A DNA stretch of 64,000 nt from Cupriavidus yeoncheonensis (GTDB lineage: Bacteria > Pseudomonadota > Gammaproteobacteria > Burkholderiales > Burkholderiaceae). The position numbers and the translations under genes were made by a program. The first letter of the stretch is position 1, and each line of letters opens with the position of its first letter. The stretch covers positions 62,001 to 126,000 of the forward strand of contig NZ_CAJPUY010000001.1 in assembly GCF_905397275.1 (NCBI RefSeq). The letters are read 5' to 3'. Of the stretch, positions 8,671 to 18,868 are shown piece by piece. A model generated the notes under the pieces. The model saw only the letters and a program-made list of their open reading frames with translations. It was not told the DNA's origin and ran no database searches.

Positions 8671-9528
8671 TTACGCCGACGTGCCGGCCGGGTCCTGCAG
8701 GAAGAATGTTGCCAGGCATTGATACACCACGGGCCAGTGACGTTTCAGGCCCGTCGGTTCCACAAAAAATGCTTCGGCCGTCACTGCAAAGAATTCGCTC
8801 GGCGCCTCGCAGCCATAAGGGTCAATCACGCGCAAGGCCGGTGGCAGCCGCTCCGGGTGTTCCCAGGCTTCGGCAGGATGCCGGTCCCAGATTTCGGCGA
8901 AGCGGTCGTACTCGGTCAGGAAGGTCTCGGCCCAGGCCTCGGCGTCGACGCCGGGGTGCAGCAGCCGGGAGAAGGGCGGAACGCCGTCGGGTTCGCCGTC
9001 GAGCATGTCCAGCTTGTGGGCAAATTCATGGACCACCACGTTGTAAGTGTCGGCCGGTACATCGTGCCTGGTATCGAGGCCGCCGCCCGGCATCTCGACA
9101 TCGGGCCAGGACAGGATGACCGGGCCATGTTCCCAGGCTTCTCCGCTGGCCTCCTCGACGACGCCATGCACCAGCCCGATTTCGTCCTGCACCGTACGCC
9201 GGATGACGAATTCGCCGGGGTACAGCACGATGCCGTGCCAGCCGCGATACCACTCGATGCCAAGCCGCAGGATGGGCACGCAGGCCTGTACCGCGACGCT
9301 GACCACCATGTCGTCGGTCAGCGGCAGATCATGCGCGGTGGAGTATTCCTTCTCGGCGATGAAGAGCGTGGCCAGTTCGCGCAGCGCGCGCCGGTCGTCC
9401 TCGGCGTAGCGCTGCACGAATGGCAGTGCCGACACGGTGCGTTCCCACAGCGCATCGGGGATGGCGTAGTGCTCGAGCTTGCGGGCTTTCGAGCGGGTGC
9501 GCAGGAATTGGGTCAGTTTGCCGAGCAT
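8671..9528 (-). CDS. mtfA: MtfA-like zinc metallopeptidase (M90)
   Basis: A 285-residue soluble protein of the MtfA (Mlc titration factor A, peptidase family M90) group. The zinc motif HEFAH is at 167-171, followed by DMLDGEPDG and a later acidic helix (EFFAVTAEAFF, about 250-260) providing further ligands. In E. coli MtfA binds the glucose repressor Mlc and has aminopeptidase activity. No Mlc or PTS gene is visible here, so that role is not implied. The start at 9528 gives MLGKLTQFLRTRS; an in-frame ATG at 9567 would begin only 12 bases after the rho terminator stem, so it is less likely. It is downstream of rho on the same strand, separated by that terminator. Confidence 0.85.
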   Translation of the reverse strand: MLGKLTQFLRTRSKARKLEHYAIPDALWERTVSALPFVQRYAEDDRRALRELATLFIAEKEYSTAHDLPLTDDMVVSVAVQACVPILRLGIEWYRGWHGIVLYPGEFVIRRTVQDEIGLVHGVVEEASGEAWEHGPVILSWPDVEMPGGGLDTRHDVPADTYNVVVHEFAHKLDMLDGEPDGVPPFSRLLHPGVDAEAWAETFLTEYDRFAEIWDRHPAEAWEHPERLPPALRVIDPYGCEAPSEFFAVTAEAFFVEPTGLKRHWPVVYQCLATFFLQDPAGTSA

Positions 9529-9577
9529 GATGCGTTGGGGGCTGAAAGCCGGGGCCGGCCCTGGCAATGCGACAAAG

Positions 9578-9606
9578 CAAAAAGGCGTGCCACGGCACGC
9601 CTTTTG
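9578..9606 (-). terminator. Terminator of rho
   Basis: A GC-rich stem with A/T flanks (9580-9590 with 9595-9605, tight loop). On the minus strand it ends in a T-run (TTTTTGC). It begins about 26 bases after the rho stop codon. Confidence 0.88.
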
Positions 9607-9631
9607 TTCGCTGGGCGAAGATGCCGGAGGC

Positions 9632-10894
<1,263 letters not shown>

Positions 10895-10981
10895 AGACAA
10901 GGGGTACAGAAGGCCCGGACGGGCGAGACCTAGAGGAAGGGGGAAAGAAATGAGCGAACGCTCGGGGAAGTTGTTGGTGGC

Positions 10982-10987
10982 ATCTTA
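10982..10987 (-). promoter_or_regulatory. Probable extended -10 element of rho
   Basis: Minus-strand TGC-TAAGAT, about 88 bases upstream of the rho ATG, with no convincing -35. This would let rho be transcribed apart from trxA. Confidence 0.42.
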
Positions 10988-11044
10988 GCACAATCCGACC
11001 GGCGCGCCAGGGCGTGGCGCACGCACATCGGATTGTGGGAAACC

Positions 11045-11066
11045 CGGAGCCCGTGCCAGGGCTCCG
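11045..11066 (-). terminator. Weak terminator between trxA and rho
   Basis: An 8-bp stem (11045-11052 with 11059-11066) and 6-base loop, followed on the minus strand by GGGTTTCCC. The short T-stretch suggests a weak terminator at the end of trxA. Confidence 0.5.
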
Positions 11067-11078
11067 GCAGGCAAGCGC

Positions 11079-11405
11079 TTACAGGTTGCCGTCGAGGAAC
11101 GCCGTGAGCTGCGACTTGGACAGCGCGCCGACCTTCTGGGCCGCGACTGCACCATTCTTGAACAGGATCAGCGTCGGGATGCCGCGGATGCCGAACTTGG
11201 CCGGCACTTGCTGGTTCTCATCGACGTTGATCTTGGCGATCTGCAGCTTGTCGCCGTAGTCCTTGGCCACTTCGTCCAGGATCGGGGCGATCATCTTGCA
11301 AGGGCCGCACCATTCCGCCCAGAAGTCGAGCAGGACAGGCTTGTCGGACTGGAGGACGTCGGCGTCGAACGAGGCGTCGCTCACATACTTGATTTGTTCA
11401 CTCAT
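11079..11405 (-). CDS. trxA: Thioredoxin 1
   Basis: A 108-residue cytoplasmic thiol-disulfide oxidoreductase with the WCGPCK active site (Cys33, Cys36) and the conserved cis-proline segment GIPTLILF. It keeps cytoplasmic thiols reduced and donates electrons to ribonucleotide reductase, methionine sulfoxide reductase and others. Normal length. Upstream of rho on the same strand, as in many proteobacteria. Confidence 0.98.
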   Translation of the reverse strand: MSEQIKYVSDASFDADVLQSDKPVLLDFWAEWCGPCKMIAPILDEVAKDYGDKLQIAKINVDENQQVPAKFGIRGIPTLILFKNGAVAAQKVGALSKSQLTAFLDGNL

Positions 11406-11867
11406 GGCGGAAAACCTCTGGTTTCGCTCAGTTTATGTCAATGGCTGGGAATGGCCGAACTGCTACCTTACACGAGAATCCCCGGATTCGCCTGACGGCA
11501 CCTGGCGGAAGATTCGCCGCGGCGGCCGCTATCGCGCCCCGGTTTGGTCGATATGTTACCAGTTTGCGGATTTTCAAGACGCCCCCCAAAACGGCCCGTT
11601 CGGCGACCCATTGGGCGGTCCGGATAATCGCCGGCGGTGCAGATATTCTGCCTTGGATTTCCCGGGCGCATGAATGGTTGTTTCAATGGCGCCAAGAGAT
11701 TCTGGCAATCGGACTATGTGGGACAAGCAGCACTTCAGCGGCATTGCCATGCGGCCCGGATTTGACCGCACGTGTGCCGGATGCGCCCGCCGGACGCGTA
11801 GAATAGAAGGGCAGCATAGAGGGGCAGCACTTCCTGCGCGCCATGCGCCATTGACAAGGCCATCGAC
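11406..11867. other. 462-base intergenic region between divergent trxA and the 91-codon gene
   Basis: No convincing gene is found. On the minus strand TTGAAA (11572-11577) is a fair -35 for trxA, but the -10 candidates 16-18 bases on are poor. On the plus strand TAGAAT (11799-11804) precedes the 91-codon gene by about 64 bases without a matching -35. Confidence 0.4.
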
Positions 11868-12143
11868 ATGACTCCCGATTCCCGCAAGCCTACGCAGCCC
11901 GACGCCGAGCCGACGTCTCCGGATGTGGAACACCTGAGCGACGCGCTGGATCACATCAGCAGCGCGGTCGAGACTGAAAGTATTGCCAGCGGCGCGGCCA
12001 AGGGGCTGGTGTACAGCATCATCGAGACCCTGGGCACGCTGGTTGGCGACCCGGACTTGCCTGAGCACGCGCGCTCGGGCTACGAAGGCCTGCTCGAAAC
12101 CGCGCGCGAGATCCGGGCGCGGCTGGAGGGTGGTTCGGACTGA
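11868..12143 (+). CDS. Small protein of unknown function upstream of addBA
   Basis: A 91-residue acidic, soluble protein that I do not recognise. The first 20 residues are rich in Pro, Ser and Asp and likely disordered. The rest (about 21-88) is predicted helical, with regular hydrophobic spacing in LSDALDHISSAVETES, GLVYSIIETLGTLV and GYEGLLETAREIRARLEG. No cysteines, signal peptide or membrane segment. It lies 165 bases before addB on the same strand. Codon use matches the neighbours, supporting a real gene. Functional linkage to AddAB is only positional. Confidence 0.65.
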   Translation: MTPDSRKPTQPDAEPTSPDVEHLSDALDHISSAVETESIASGAAKGLVYSIIETLGTLVGDPDLPEHARSGYEGLLETAREIRARLEGGSD

Positions 12144-12308
12144 TCCGGCGCGGAGTCCCCCGCATCCGCCGTTCGTGCCCGAACCGCGCGCTGCGTGCCG
12201 CAGCGCGCGGGAAGCGGGCCTTCGTTGTTCCCGCAATTGCCGTTGTTTCCGCCCATTGTTTCCACCCTTTGCCTCCCGCAGTCCGCGTAACCCGCGGCGC
12301 GCGCGCCA

Positions 12309-15200
12309 ATGACGCCACTCCGCTTTCGTCCAGGCCCGGATTTCCTCGACCAGGCGGCTGCGGCTGCCTGGCATTTCCTTGACCACTGCGGCGTGCCGGA
12401 AGCCGCCGCGCACGTGGTCGTCCCAACCGCGGCCCAGATTCCCGGCGTGCGCATGGCCCTCGATGCCGTGGCGCGCGCGGCCGGCCGGCCGCGGCTGCTG
12501 CCGCGCGTCGTGACGCTCGGCCACTGGCTGCTCGACCTGCCGCCCGATGGCACGCCGGTGCGCAGCCACGCCGCGCGCCTGCTGGCCGTGCAGCAGGCCG
12601 TGCGCGGGCAGGACTGGCTGAGGCGCTCGTTCGGCGCGCAGACGGAATCCGCGGCGTGGGGCCTGGCGCAGACGCTGCTGTCGATCTGCGACGAACTCAA
12701 TACGCGCTGGCTCGAGGACGTCGCCGTCAGCGACGGCGAAGCCATGGACGGCACGGATCGCGCATCGCTGCTGCAGGGCGCGCTGGAACGCACCTATGCG
12801 CATCTGAGCGAGCGGCTGCTCGGCGAGGAGGCACGCATCGTGCTGGCGTTCTGGCAGGCACTGTCCGGTCCGGACGATCCGATGCCATCGCGCCGGCGCG
12901 CGTTGCGGCAGCTCGCCCAGCAACTCTGCGGGCCGGTCGTGTGGATCGCCCCGACACCGCCGACGCCCATCGAGACAGCGTTCCTGAGCGATGCCGCCGA
13001 GCTGGTGCCGGTGCTTGCGGTGGGCTACGACTGGTCCGGCGCCACCGAGGCCGAAGATAACGAAGCCGAAGACAACGAAGCCGCCGGATGGTACGAAACG
13101 ATGGTAGCCCTGTGGCCCGAGGCGCGTATCGCTACCGACGACGATACGCCGCCATTCGCGCAGGCCCTGCCAGTGCTGCCGGAAGCGCGGCCATCGATCC
13201 GCGTCATCGGCGCCGCCCGTTTCGAGGATGAAGCGGCCGCCGCGGCCGATCAGCTCGTGCAATGGCTCAATGCGGGACGCCGCAATATCGCGCTGGTCGC
13301 GCACGATCGCGTCGTGGCAAGGCGCGTGCGGGCGTTGCTCGCGCGCGCCGGTGCGCCCGTGCGCGATGAAACGGGCTGGAAGCTCTCCACCACGCGCGCG
13401 GCCGCGGCACTGATGCGCTGGTTCGACCTGCTGGTGCGCGACGGCGACACCGCCGCGCTGCTCGATTTGCTGAAGAGTCCGTTCTGCTTGCCAGGATTCC
13501 TGGACCGCGGCGCCGCCATCGCGCTGATCGAGCGTCAGGTCCGGCGCGACAGTATCAGCGGCGGATGGGACCGGCTGCGCCACCTGTCGGGGGGCCTGCC
13601 TTCCGGGTCGGCGGAAGCCGAAGATGCGGATGTCGAGCGTGCGCAAGCGGTGCGTCGCAGCGCGGGTAACCTGCTCCTTGTGCTCGCCGATGAGGCCGGG
13701 CGCTGGCCGCGCGGCATTGCGCAGCATCCGCTGTCGGTGTGGCTGGGCTGCCTGGACGGAACGCTCGACGCGCTCGGCATGCGCGCCGCGCTTGCCGCGG
13801 ACGAGGCGGGCCGTCAGATGCTTGACGCGCTGGCGCGGCTGCAGGAGCTGCCCTCGGACGAAACCGGTTCGCACGCCACGCTGTCCCAGGCGGAATTCCG
13901 CTCGATGCTATCGGCGTTGCTGGAGTCGGTGGCGTACAAGGAGCCATCGGCCAGCAGCGCGGCGCGGATCACCATCCTGCCGCTGAACGGCGCGCGCATG
14001 CGGCGGTTCGAAGGGGTCGTGGTGGTGGGGTGCGACGACGCACAACTGCCGTCGAGCGCCGCGGAGCTGATGTTCTTCTCCAACCAGATGCGCCGCGAAC
14101 TGGAACTGGAAGACCGCGAAGCCCGTTTTGCGCAGCAGGCCCGCGACCTGGCGGAAGTCCTGCTGAACAACGACGACGTGGTGCTGACCTGGCAGCGCCT
14201 GGGCGGGCGCGGCGAGCCCAAGCACGTGTCCGGCTGGATCGAGCGCCTGTCCGCGTGCTGCGCGCGTGCGGGCGTGATGATCGAAGCGAGCATGACACCG
14301 CTCATCCACCAGACGTTCGCCGATACCCGCGGCATGCCCGCGCCGGCGGCACCGGAGCTGGTGCCGGCCCGCTGGAGCGCGCAGGCCTACAACATGCTGC
14401 GTCGCTGCCCCTACCAGTTCTTTGCAGGCCGCATGCTGGGGCTGGCAGGGCTCGAAGTCGTCAGCGACGACCTGGAGAAGCGCGACATCGGCGAGTTGCT
14501 GCACCGTGTGCTGTTGCGCTACCACCGCGAACTGCTGGCGCGGCGCGAACGCGGCGACGTGGTGCCGGAAGCGGCGCGGCTCGAGCGGCTGCGCGAAATC
14601 TCGGACGACGTCTTCGGCGCGCTGATGGCCGAGGACGGCAACGCGATCGGCTACTACCGACGCTGGTGCGAAGTGCTGCCGTCCTATGTGTCCTGGCAGA
14701 CCGAGCGCGAAGCGCAGGGATGGTTCTGGCGCGGCGGGGAGGTCGACGCCGGCGTGGATCTGCCCATGCCCGACGGCAAGCCGATCCGGCTGAGCGGCCG
14801 CATCGACCGGCTCGACCAGGGGCCCGATGGCGCGCATGCCGTGCTCGACTACAAGACGCAGAGCGCCACGCGCCTCAAGCGCAAGACCAGCGAGGTCGAG
14901 GAGGATTGCCAGTTGCCGTTCTATGGCCTGCTGCGTGCCGACGCGGTCGGCGGGAGCTGGGTGGCGCTGGAGGGTGCGCGCGAAGGCGCCGCCGCCCCGC
15001 AACGCGAAGTCGACCTGCCTGATTTCGACGCTGCGGTGGCCTGGCTGGAGCGGCAGATGCGCGACGACGTCATGCGCCTGCGCGAAGGCGCACGGCTGCC
15101 GGCGTTCGGCGACGCGTCGGCCTGTACCTATTGCAGTGCCCGCGGCCTGTGCCGCAAGGGTTTCTGGGAATCCACCGCCGTGCCGGTGCTGACATCATGA
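12309..15200 (+). CDS. addB: AddB-type nuclease subunit of a RecBCD-like recombination complex
   Basis: A 963-residue protein of the AddB/RexB group (alpha/betaproteobacterial type). With AddA it resects double-strand breaks and loads RecA. The C-terminal PD-(D/E)XK nuclease shows LDYKTQ with Asp847 and Lys849. The four cysteines expected for the 4Fe-4S staple are present: Cys700 (RRCPYQFF) and Cys939, Cys942, Cys948 (CTYCSARGLC). The N-terminal helicase-like half lacks a recognisable Walker A motif, so it probably does not hydrolyse ATP. A 15-base tandem repeat near 13050-13080 encodes EAEDNEAEDNEA. Its stop codon overlaps the addA start (ATGA, 15197-15200), indicating translational coupling. 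Confidence 0.88.
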   Translation: MTPLRFRPGPDFLDQAAAAAWHFLDHCGVPEAAAHVVVPTAAQIPGVRMALDAVARAAGRPRLLPRVVTLGHWLLDLPPDGTPVRSHAARLLAVQQAVRGQDWLRRSFGAQTESAAWGLAQTLLSICDELNTRWLEDVAVSDGEAMDGTDRASLLQGALERTYAHLSERLLGEEARIVLAFWQALSGPDDPMPSRRRALRQLAQQLCGPVVWIAPTPPTPIETAFLSDAAELVPVLAVGYDWSGATEAEDNEAEDNEAAGWYETMVALWPEARIATDDDTPPFAQALPVLPEARPSIRVIGAARFEDEAAAAADQLVQWLNAGRRNIALVAHDRVVARRVRALLARAGAPVRDETGWKLSTTRAAAALMRWFDLLVRDGDTAALLDLLKSPFCLPGFLDRGAAIALIERQVRRDSISGGWDRLRHLSGGLPSGSAEAEDADVERAQAVRRSAGNLLLVLADEAGRWPRGIAQHPLSVWLGCLDGTLDALGMRAALAADEAGRQMLDALARLQELPSDETGSHATLSQAEFRSMLSALLESVAYKEPSASSAARITILPLNGARMRRFEGVVVVGCDDAQLPSSAAELMFFSNQMRRELELEDREARFAQQARDLAEVLLNNDDVVLTWQRLGGRGEPKHVSGWIERLSACCARAGVMIEASMTPLIHQTFADTRGMPAPAAPELVPARWSAQAYNMLRRCPYQFFAGRMLGLAGLEVVSDDLEKRDIGELLHRVLLRYHRELLARRERGDVVPEAARLERLREISDDVFGALMAEDGNAIGYYRRWCEVLPSYVSWQTEREAQGWFWRGGEVDAGVDLPMPDGKPIRLSGRIDRLDQGPDGAHAVLDYKTQSATRLKRKTSEVEEDCQLPFYGLLRADAVGGSWVALEGAREGAAAPQREVDLPDFDAAVAWLERQMRDDVMRLREGARLPAFGDASACTYCSARGLCRKGFWESTAVPVLTS

Positions 15201-18200
15201 CAGTCCACGCCTACCTGCGCGACGGCCAGCCCGTGAGCGAGGCCGATTTCACACGCGCCGCCTGCGATCCCGCCAGCTCCGTGGTGGTCGAGGCCTGCGC
15301 CGGCAGCGGCAAGACCTGGCTGCTGGTGGCGCGCCTGGTGCGCCTGCTGCTGGCCGGCGCCGCTCCGCACGAAGTTCTTGCCATCACGTTCACGCGCAAG
15401 GCAGCCGAGGAAATGCGCGAGCGCTTGCTGGAAGTGCTCGCGCAGATGGCGCGTGACAGCGATGAGGCGGTGGTCGAGGCGCTGGTCATGCGCGGCATGA
15501 CGCCGCAGGCTGCGCGCGAAGCGCTGCCGCGCGCGCGGCGCCTGCATGCACAGGTGCTGGCGGCGCCCGGCCGCATGGCCATCGACACGTTTCACGGCTG
15601 GTTCGGCACGCTGCTGCGCGGCGCGCCGCTTGCGTCCGGTGTCGTGCCGGGCGCGTCCTTGCGTGAGGACTCTCTGCGCATGAAGCGCGAAGCGTGGGCG
15701 CCGGTCTGGCGCTCGCTGGCGGCGCCGCGCTATGCGGAGCTGCGGCAGGCGTACGAGACGCTGGTCGATGCCGTCGGCGAGTTCCCGGCGCGTGGCCTGC
15801 TCGACGCCATGTTCCACGCACGCAGCGAGTGGTGGGCCATGCGAGAAGGCGGTGACCCGGCCCAGGCGCTGGCCGATTGCCTTGGCGAAGATGCGCAGGG
15901 CGACGTGCTGGTGCCGGTGCTGAGTGATGAAGCGTGGCTCGAGATGTGCCAGTCGCTGGCATCGCGGCTCGGTGCCGGCGGCAAGACCGAACAAACGCAT
16001 GCGGGCCGCATCCAGGACGCGCTGATTGCCATCGGCGCCTGGCGCGAAGACGGGGCGGCCGCCGGCAAGCCGGCCGAGCACGCGTTCGCGCTGCTGCGCA
16101 CGGCATTCTTCACCGCGGCGGGCAGTCCGCGGTCGCTGCGCCGGACCAGCGCGCTGGTCAAGTCGGCCGGCGGGGAAGCGCAGGCGGATGCGCTGCTGGC
16201 GCAGCACGGCGAGCTGTGCGCGATGCTCGATGAGATCAGTGCCCGCCGCTGCGAGGCCGCGGTGCTCGCCGTCAATCTGGCGCTCTACCGCCTCGGCGGC
16301 GCACTGCTGGAGCGATACCAGCAGTACAAGAGCGAGCAGCGCGCGATGGACTTCGCCGACCTGGAGTGGCAGGCCGCCTGCCTGATGGCCGAGGAGGAAA
16401 CCGCCACCTATCTGCAGGTGCGCCTCGACGCGCGCTACCGCCACCTGCTGCTCGACGAATTCCAGGACACCAACCCGCTCCAGTGGCGCATCCTGCAAGG
16501 CTGGCTGGCCGGTTACGGGGGCCTTGGCGAACGCCCGACCGTGTTCCTGGTCGGCGATCCCAAGCAGTCCATCTACCGCTTCCGCCGCGCCGACGCACGC
16601 CTGTTCGGCGCCGCGAGTGCCATGCTGCAGGCGGAGTTCGAGGCCACGGTGCTGCGCACCAACCGCACCCGCCGCAACCGCACGGAAGTGCTGGCGTGGG
16701 TCAACGCCGTGTTCGATGCCGCGCGAGGCGAAGGCCGCTATCCGCTCTACGAAACGCAGACCACCGCGCTGCCGGAGGGGGGCGGCCCGGTCTGGCTGCT
16801 GCCGCTGGTGGAGCCCGAGGACAGCGGATCAGCCGATGCGCCGGCCGAAGAGCCTGGCATGCCTTCGGACGCGGCACCCGAAACCGGCCATCGCGACACG
16901 CTGCTGCAGCCGCGGCGTCAGGAAGGCGACTCGCTGCGCCTGGAAGAGGGGCGGCGCGTGGCGGCATGGCTGCGCCATATCCACGACACGGTCCCGGTTC
17001 ATGAGGGCGGCGAGCAGAGGCCGGCGCGCTGGAGCGATATGCACCTGCTGGTGCGGCGCAAGACCCATCTGGCCGACTACGAGCGTGCCCTGCGCGAGGC
17101 CGGCATCCCGTGCCTGAGCCCGCGCCGCGGTGGCCTGCTGGCCACGCTCGAGGCGCTGGACCTGTCTGCCTTGCTGGCGTTCCTGATGACGCCTGAATCC
17201 GACCTGGACCTGGCCCACGTGCTCAAGAGCCCGCTGGTGGGCGCCACCGACGACGACCTGATGGCGCTGTCGCAGGCAGAGGGCAAGGGCGGCTGGTGGG
17301 CGCGCATCGAGGCGGGCGGCGTGCCGCAACCATGTTCCGACGCCGTCCGCGAAGGCGTGGCACGGCTGCGGCACTGGTTGCGGCTGGCGCCGCACCAGCC
17401 CGTGCATGACCTGATTGACCAGATCTTCCACGGCGGCGAAGTGCGGCGGCGCTACGCCGAAGCCGCGCCGCCGGATATCCGCGAGCAGGTGCTGGCCAAT
17501 CTCGACGCGTTCCTGAAACTGTCGCTGGACCTTGACGGCGGCCGCTATCCCAGCCTGCCGAAGTTCATCGACGAACTGCAGGAAATCCGGCGTGGCGACG
17601 AACAGGAAAGCCCAGACGAGGGTGGCATGGCAGAGGACACGGAACCCGCTGACGAGGACCCTGCGCAAGCGGGGCTGGATGCCGTGCATATCCTGACCGT
17701 CCACGCGGCCAAGGGGCTGGAGGCGCCGTTCGTCGTGCTGCTGGATGCGAACCACAGCGATCCGGCGCCGGACCGTGGCGGGATCCTGATCGACTGGTCG
17801 CCGGAGTCGCGCGTGCCGCGGCATTTCTCCGCCTATGGCAAGCGCAGCGAGCGCGGGCTGGCCCGCGCGCCGCTGTTCGAGGCCGAAGCCGCGCTGGGCG
17901 AGCGCGAGAACTGGAACCTGCTGTACGTAGCGATGACGCGTGCGCAACAGGGCTTGCTGGTCAGCGGCGTCAGGGGCCGGGCGAGCCGCAACGCCGAATC
18001 CGAAGCGGACAGCGAGATCGCGGGCAGCTGGTATGTGCGCCTGCAGGCGGTCGGCGTGGCCGACGCCGTGGCAGAGCGTCCGCCCACGCTGGCGGACAAG
18101 CTGCCCGCGGCATCGCGCCTGAGCGAGCCCGTGCGTTTCACGGATTTCCGGCTGCGCTACCGCGATGCGGCGGATGCGGCGGATGTGATGGCGTTTGCCG

Positions 18201-18796
18201 ACGATCCCGGCGACATGGGCGAGCCGCTGCTTGAAGCGTCCGGGGATGAATCCGAAGGCATCGTCTTCAATGCCGCCGCGGCGCGCCATGGCGAACTGAT
18301 CCATGCGCTGCTGGAGCGGATCACGCGCTATCCCGATGCGTTCGATGCCGTGCCGGACGTGTCGACCGTGCTGCGCTGGTTCCCGCTGGCGGGCGCCGGC
18401 TCGCCAGGCGCGCGGCAAGCCTGGCAGACTCAGGTGGAAGAGGCGGTCGGCGCAGTGCAGGCGATGCTCTCGGCCCCGGCGCTGTCGCCGCTGTTGCAGC
18501 CCTTTGATGCGATGTCCGCGCGCAATGAGGTCGAACTCTATGACGCACGGGGCCGGCTGCTGCGTATCGACCGCCTGGTGGAGTTCGACGACCGGGTCGT
18601 CGTCATCGACTACAAGCTGCGCCTGCTGCCCCAGGAACATGCAAGCTATCGTGCCCAGCTCATGCGCTATGTGGCTGCGGTGGCGCCGATGTTCCCCGGC
18701 AAGCGGGTGGAGGCCGGCGTGGCCACGTCGGACGGCGAGTGGATTCCGGTCGGGGCGCTGTCGGCGCCGGCTGTGGAACCGGTGCAGATACTATGA
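15197..18796 (+). CDS. addA: AddA-type UvrD-family helicase-nuclease
   Basis: A 1199-residue superfamily 1 DNA helicase with a C-terminal nuclease. Visible motifs: Walker A ACAGSGKT (33-40), ITFTRKAAEEM (motif Ia), DEFQDTNP (motif II), GDPKQSIYRFRRAD (motif III), VHAAKGLE (motif V), YVAMTRA (motif VI) and the nuclease core VIDYK (Asp1138, Lys1140). It is the 3'-5' motor of the AddAB complex for double-strand break repair. Start at 15197 overlaps the addB stop. The last codons (ATA CTA TGA) coincide with the left end of the insertion element, so the original C-terminus may have differed; without the element the frame would continue to TAA at 20452-20454. Confidence 0.9.
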   Translation: MTVHAYLRDGQPVSEADFTRAACDPASSVVVEACAGSGKTWLLVARLVRLLLAGAAPHEVLAITFTRKAAEEMRERLLEVLAQMARDSDEAVVEALVMRGMTPQAAREALPRARRLHAQVLAAPGRMAIDTFHGWFGTLLRGAPLASGVVPGASLREDSLRMKREAWAPVWRSLAAPRYAELRQAYETLVDAVGEFPARGLLDAMFHARSEWWAMREGGDPAQALADCLGEDAQGDVLVPVLSDEAWLEMCQSLASRLGAGGKTEQTHAGRIQDALIAIGAWREDGAAAGKPAEHAFALLRTAFFTAAGSPRSLRRTSALVKSAGGEAQADALLAQHGELCAMLDEISARRCEAAVLAVNLALYRLGGALLERYQQYKSEQRAMDFADLEWQAACLMAEEETATYLQVRLDARYRHLLLDEFQDTNPLQWRILQGWLAGYGGLGERPTVFLVGDPKQSIYRFRRADARLFGAASAMLQAEFEATVLRTNRTRRNRTEVLAWVNAVFDAARGEGRYPLYETQTTALPEGGGPVWLLPLVEPEDSGSADAPAEEPGMPSDAAPETGHRDTLLQPRRQEGDSLRLEEGRRVAAWLRHIHDTVPVHEGGEQRPARWSDMHLLVRRKTHLADYERALREAGIPCLSPRRGGLLATLEALDLSALLAFLMTPESDLDLAHVLKSPLVGATDDDLMALSQAEGKGGWWARIEAGGVPQPCSDAVREGVARLRHWLRLAPHQPVHDLIDQIFHGGEVRRRYAEAAPPDIREQVLANLDAFLKLSLDLDGGRYPSLPKFIDELQEIRRGDEQESPDEGGMAEDTEPADEDPAQAGLDAVHILTVHAAKGLEAPFVVLLDANHSDPAPDRGGILIDWSPESRVPRHFSAYGKRSERGLARAPLFEAEAALGERENWNLLYVAMTRAQQGLLVSGVRGRASRNAESEADSEIAGSWYVRLQAVGVADAVAERPPTLADKLPAASRLSEPVRFTDFRLRYRDAADAADVMAFADDPGDMGEPLLEASGDESEGIVFNAAAARHGELIHALLERITRYPDAFDAVPDVSTVLRWFPLAGAGSPGARQAWQTQVEEAVGAVQAMLSAPALSPLLQPFDAMSARNEVELYDARGRLLRIDRLVEFDDRVVVIDYKLRLLPQEHASYRAQLMRYVAAVAPMFPGKRVEAGVATSDGEWIPVGALSAPAVEPVQIL
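18782..18789 (+). other. Left target half-site of the insertion sequence (GTGCAGAT)
   Basis: The eight bases left of the element, inside the last codons of addA, are identical to 20097-20104 in the right non-coding end. They are interpreted as the left half of the recombination target, or alternatively partly as the outermost left end of the element. Confidence 0.6.
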
Positions 18797-18824
18797 AGGG
18801 CTGCGGAGGCAAGCCCCCTGGAGT

Positions 18825-18850
18825 AAAACGAGGATTCGGAGTCTCGTTTT
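18825..18850 (+). terminator. Hairpin between left end and transposase start
   Basis: An 8-bp stem AAAACGAG/CTCGTTTT (18825-18832 with 18843-18850) with a 10-base loop. It could stop transcripts entering from addA, a common protective feature of insertion sequences, and lies just before the ribosome-binding site AAGGAG. Confidence 0.5.
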
Positions 18851-18868
18851 CCGAAAAGGAGCACGCAA

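Noticed and set aside
13908..15002. 364-codon minus-strand open frame opposite addB
   Set aside because: Antisense shadow of a long GC-rich gene; no start signal and His/Arg/Ala-rich composition.
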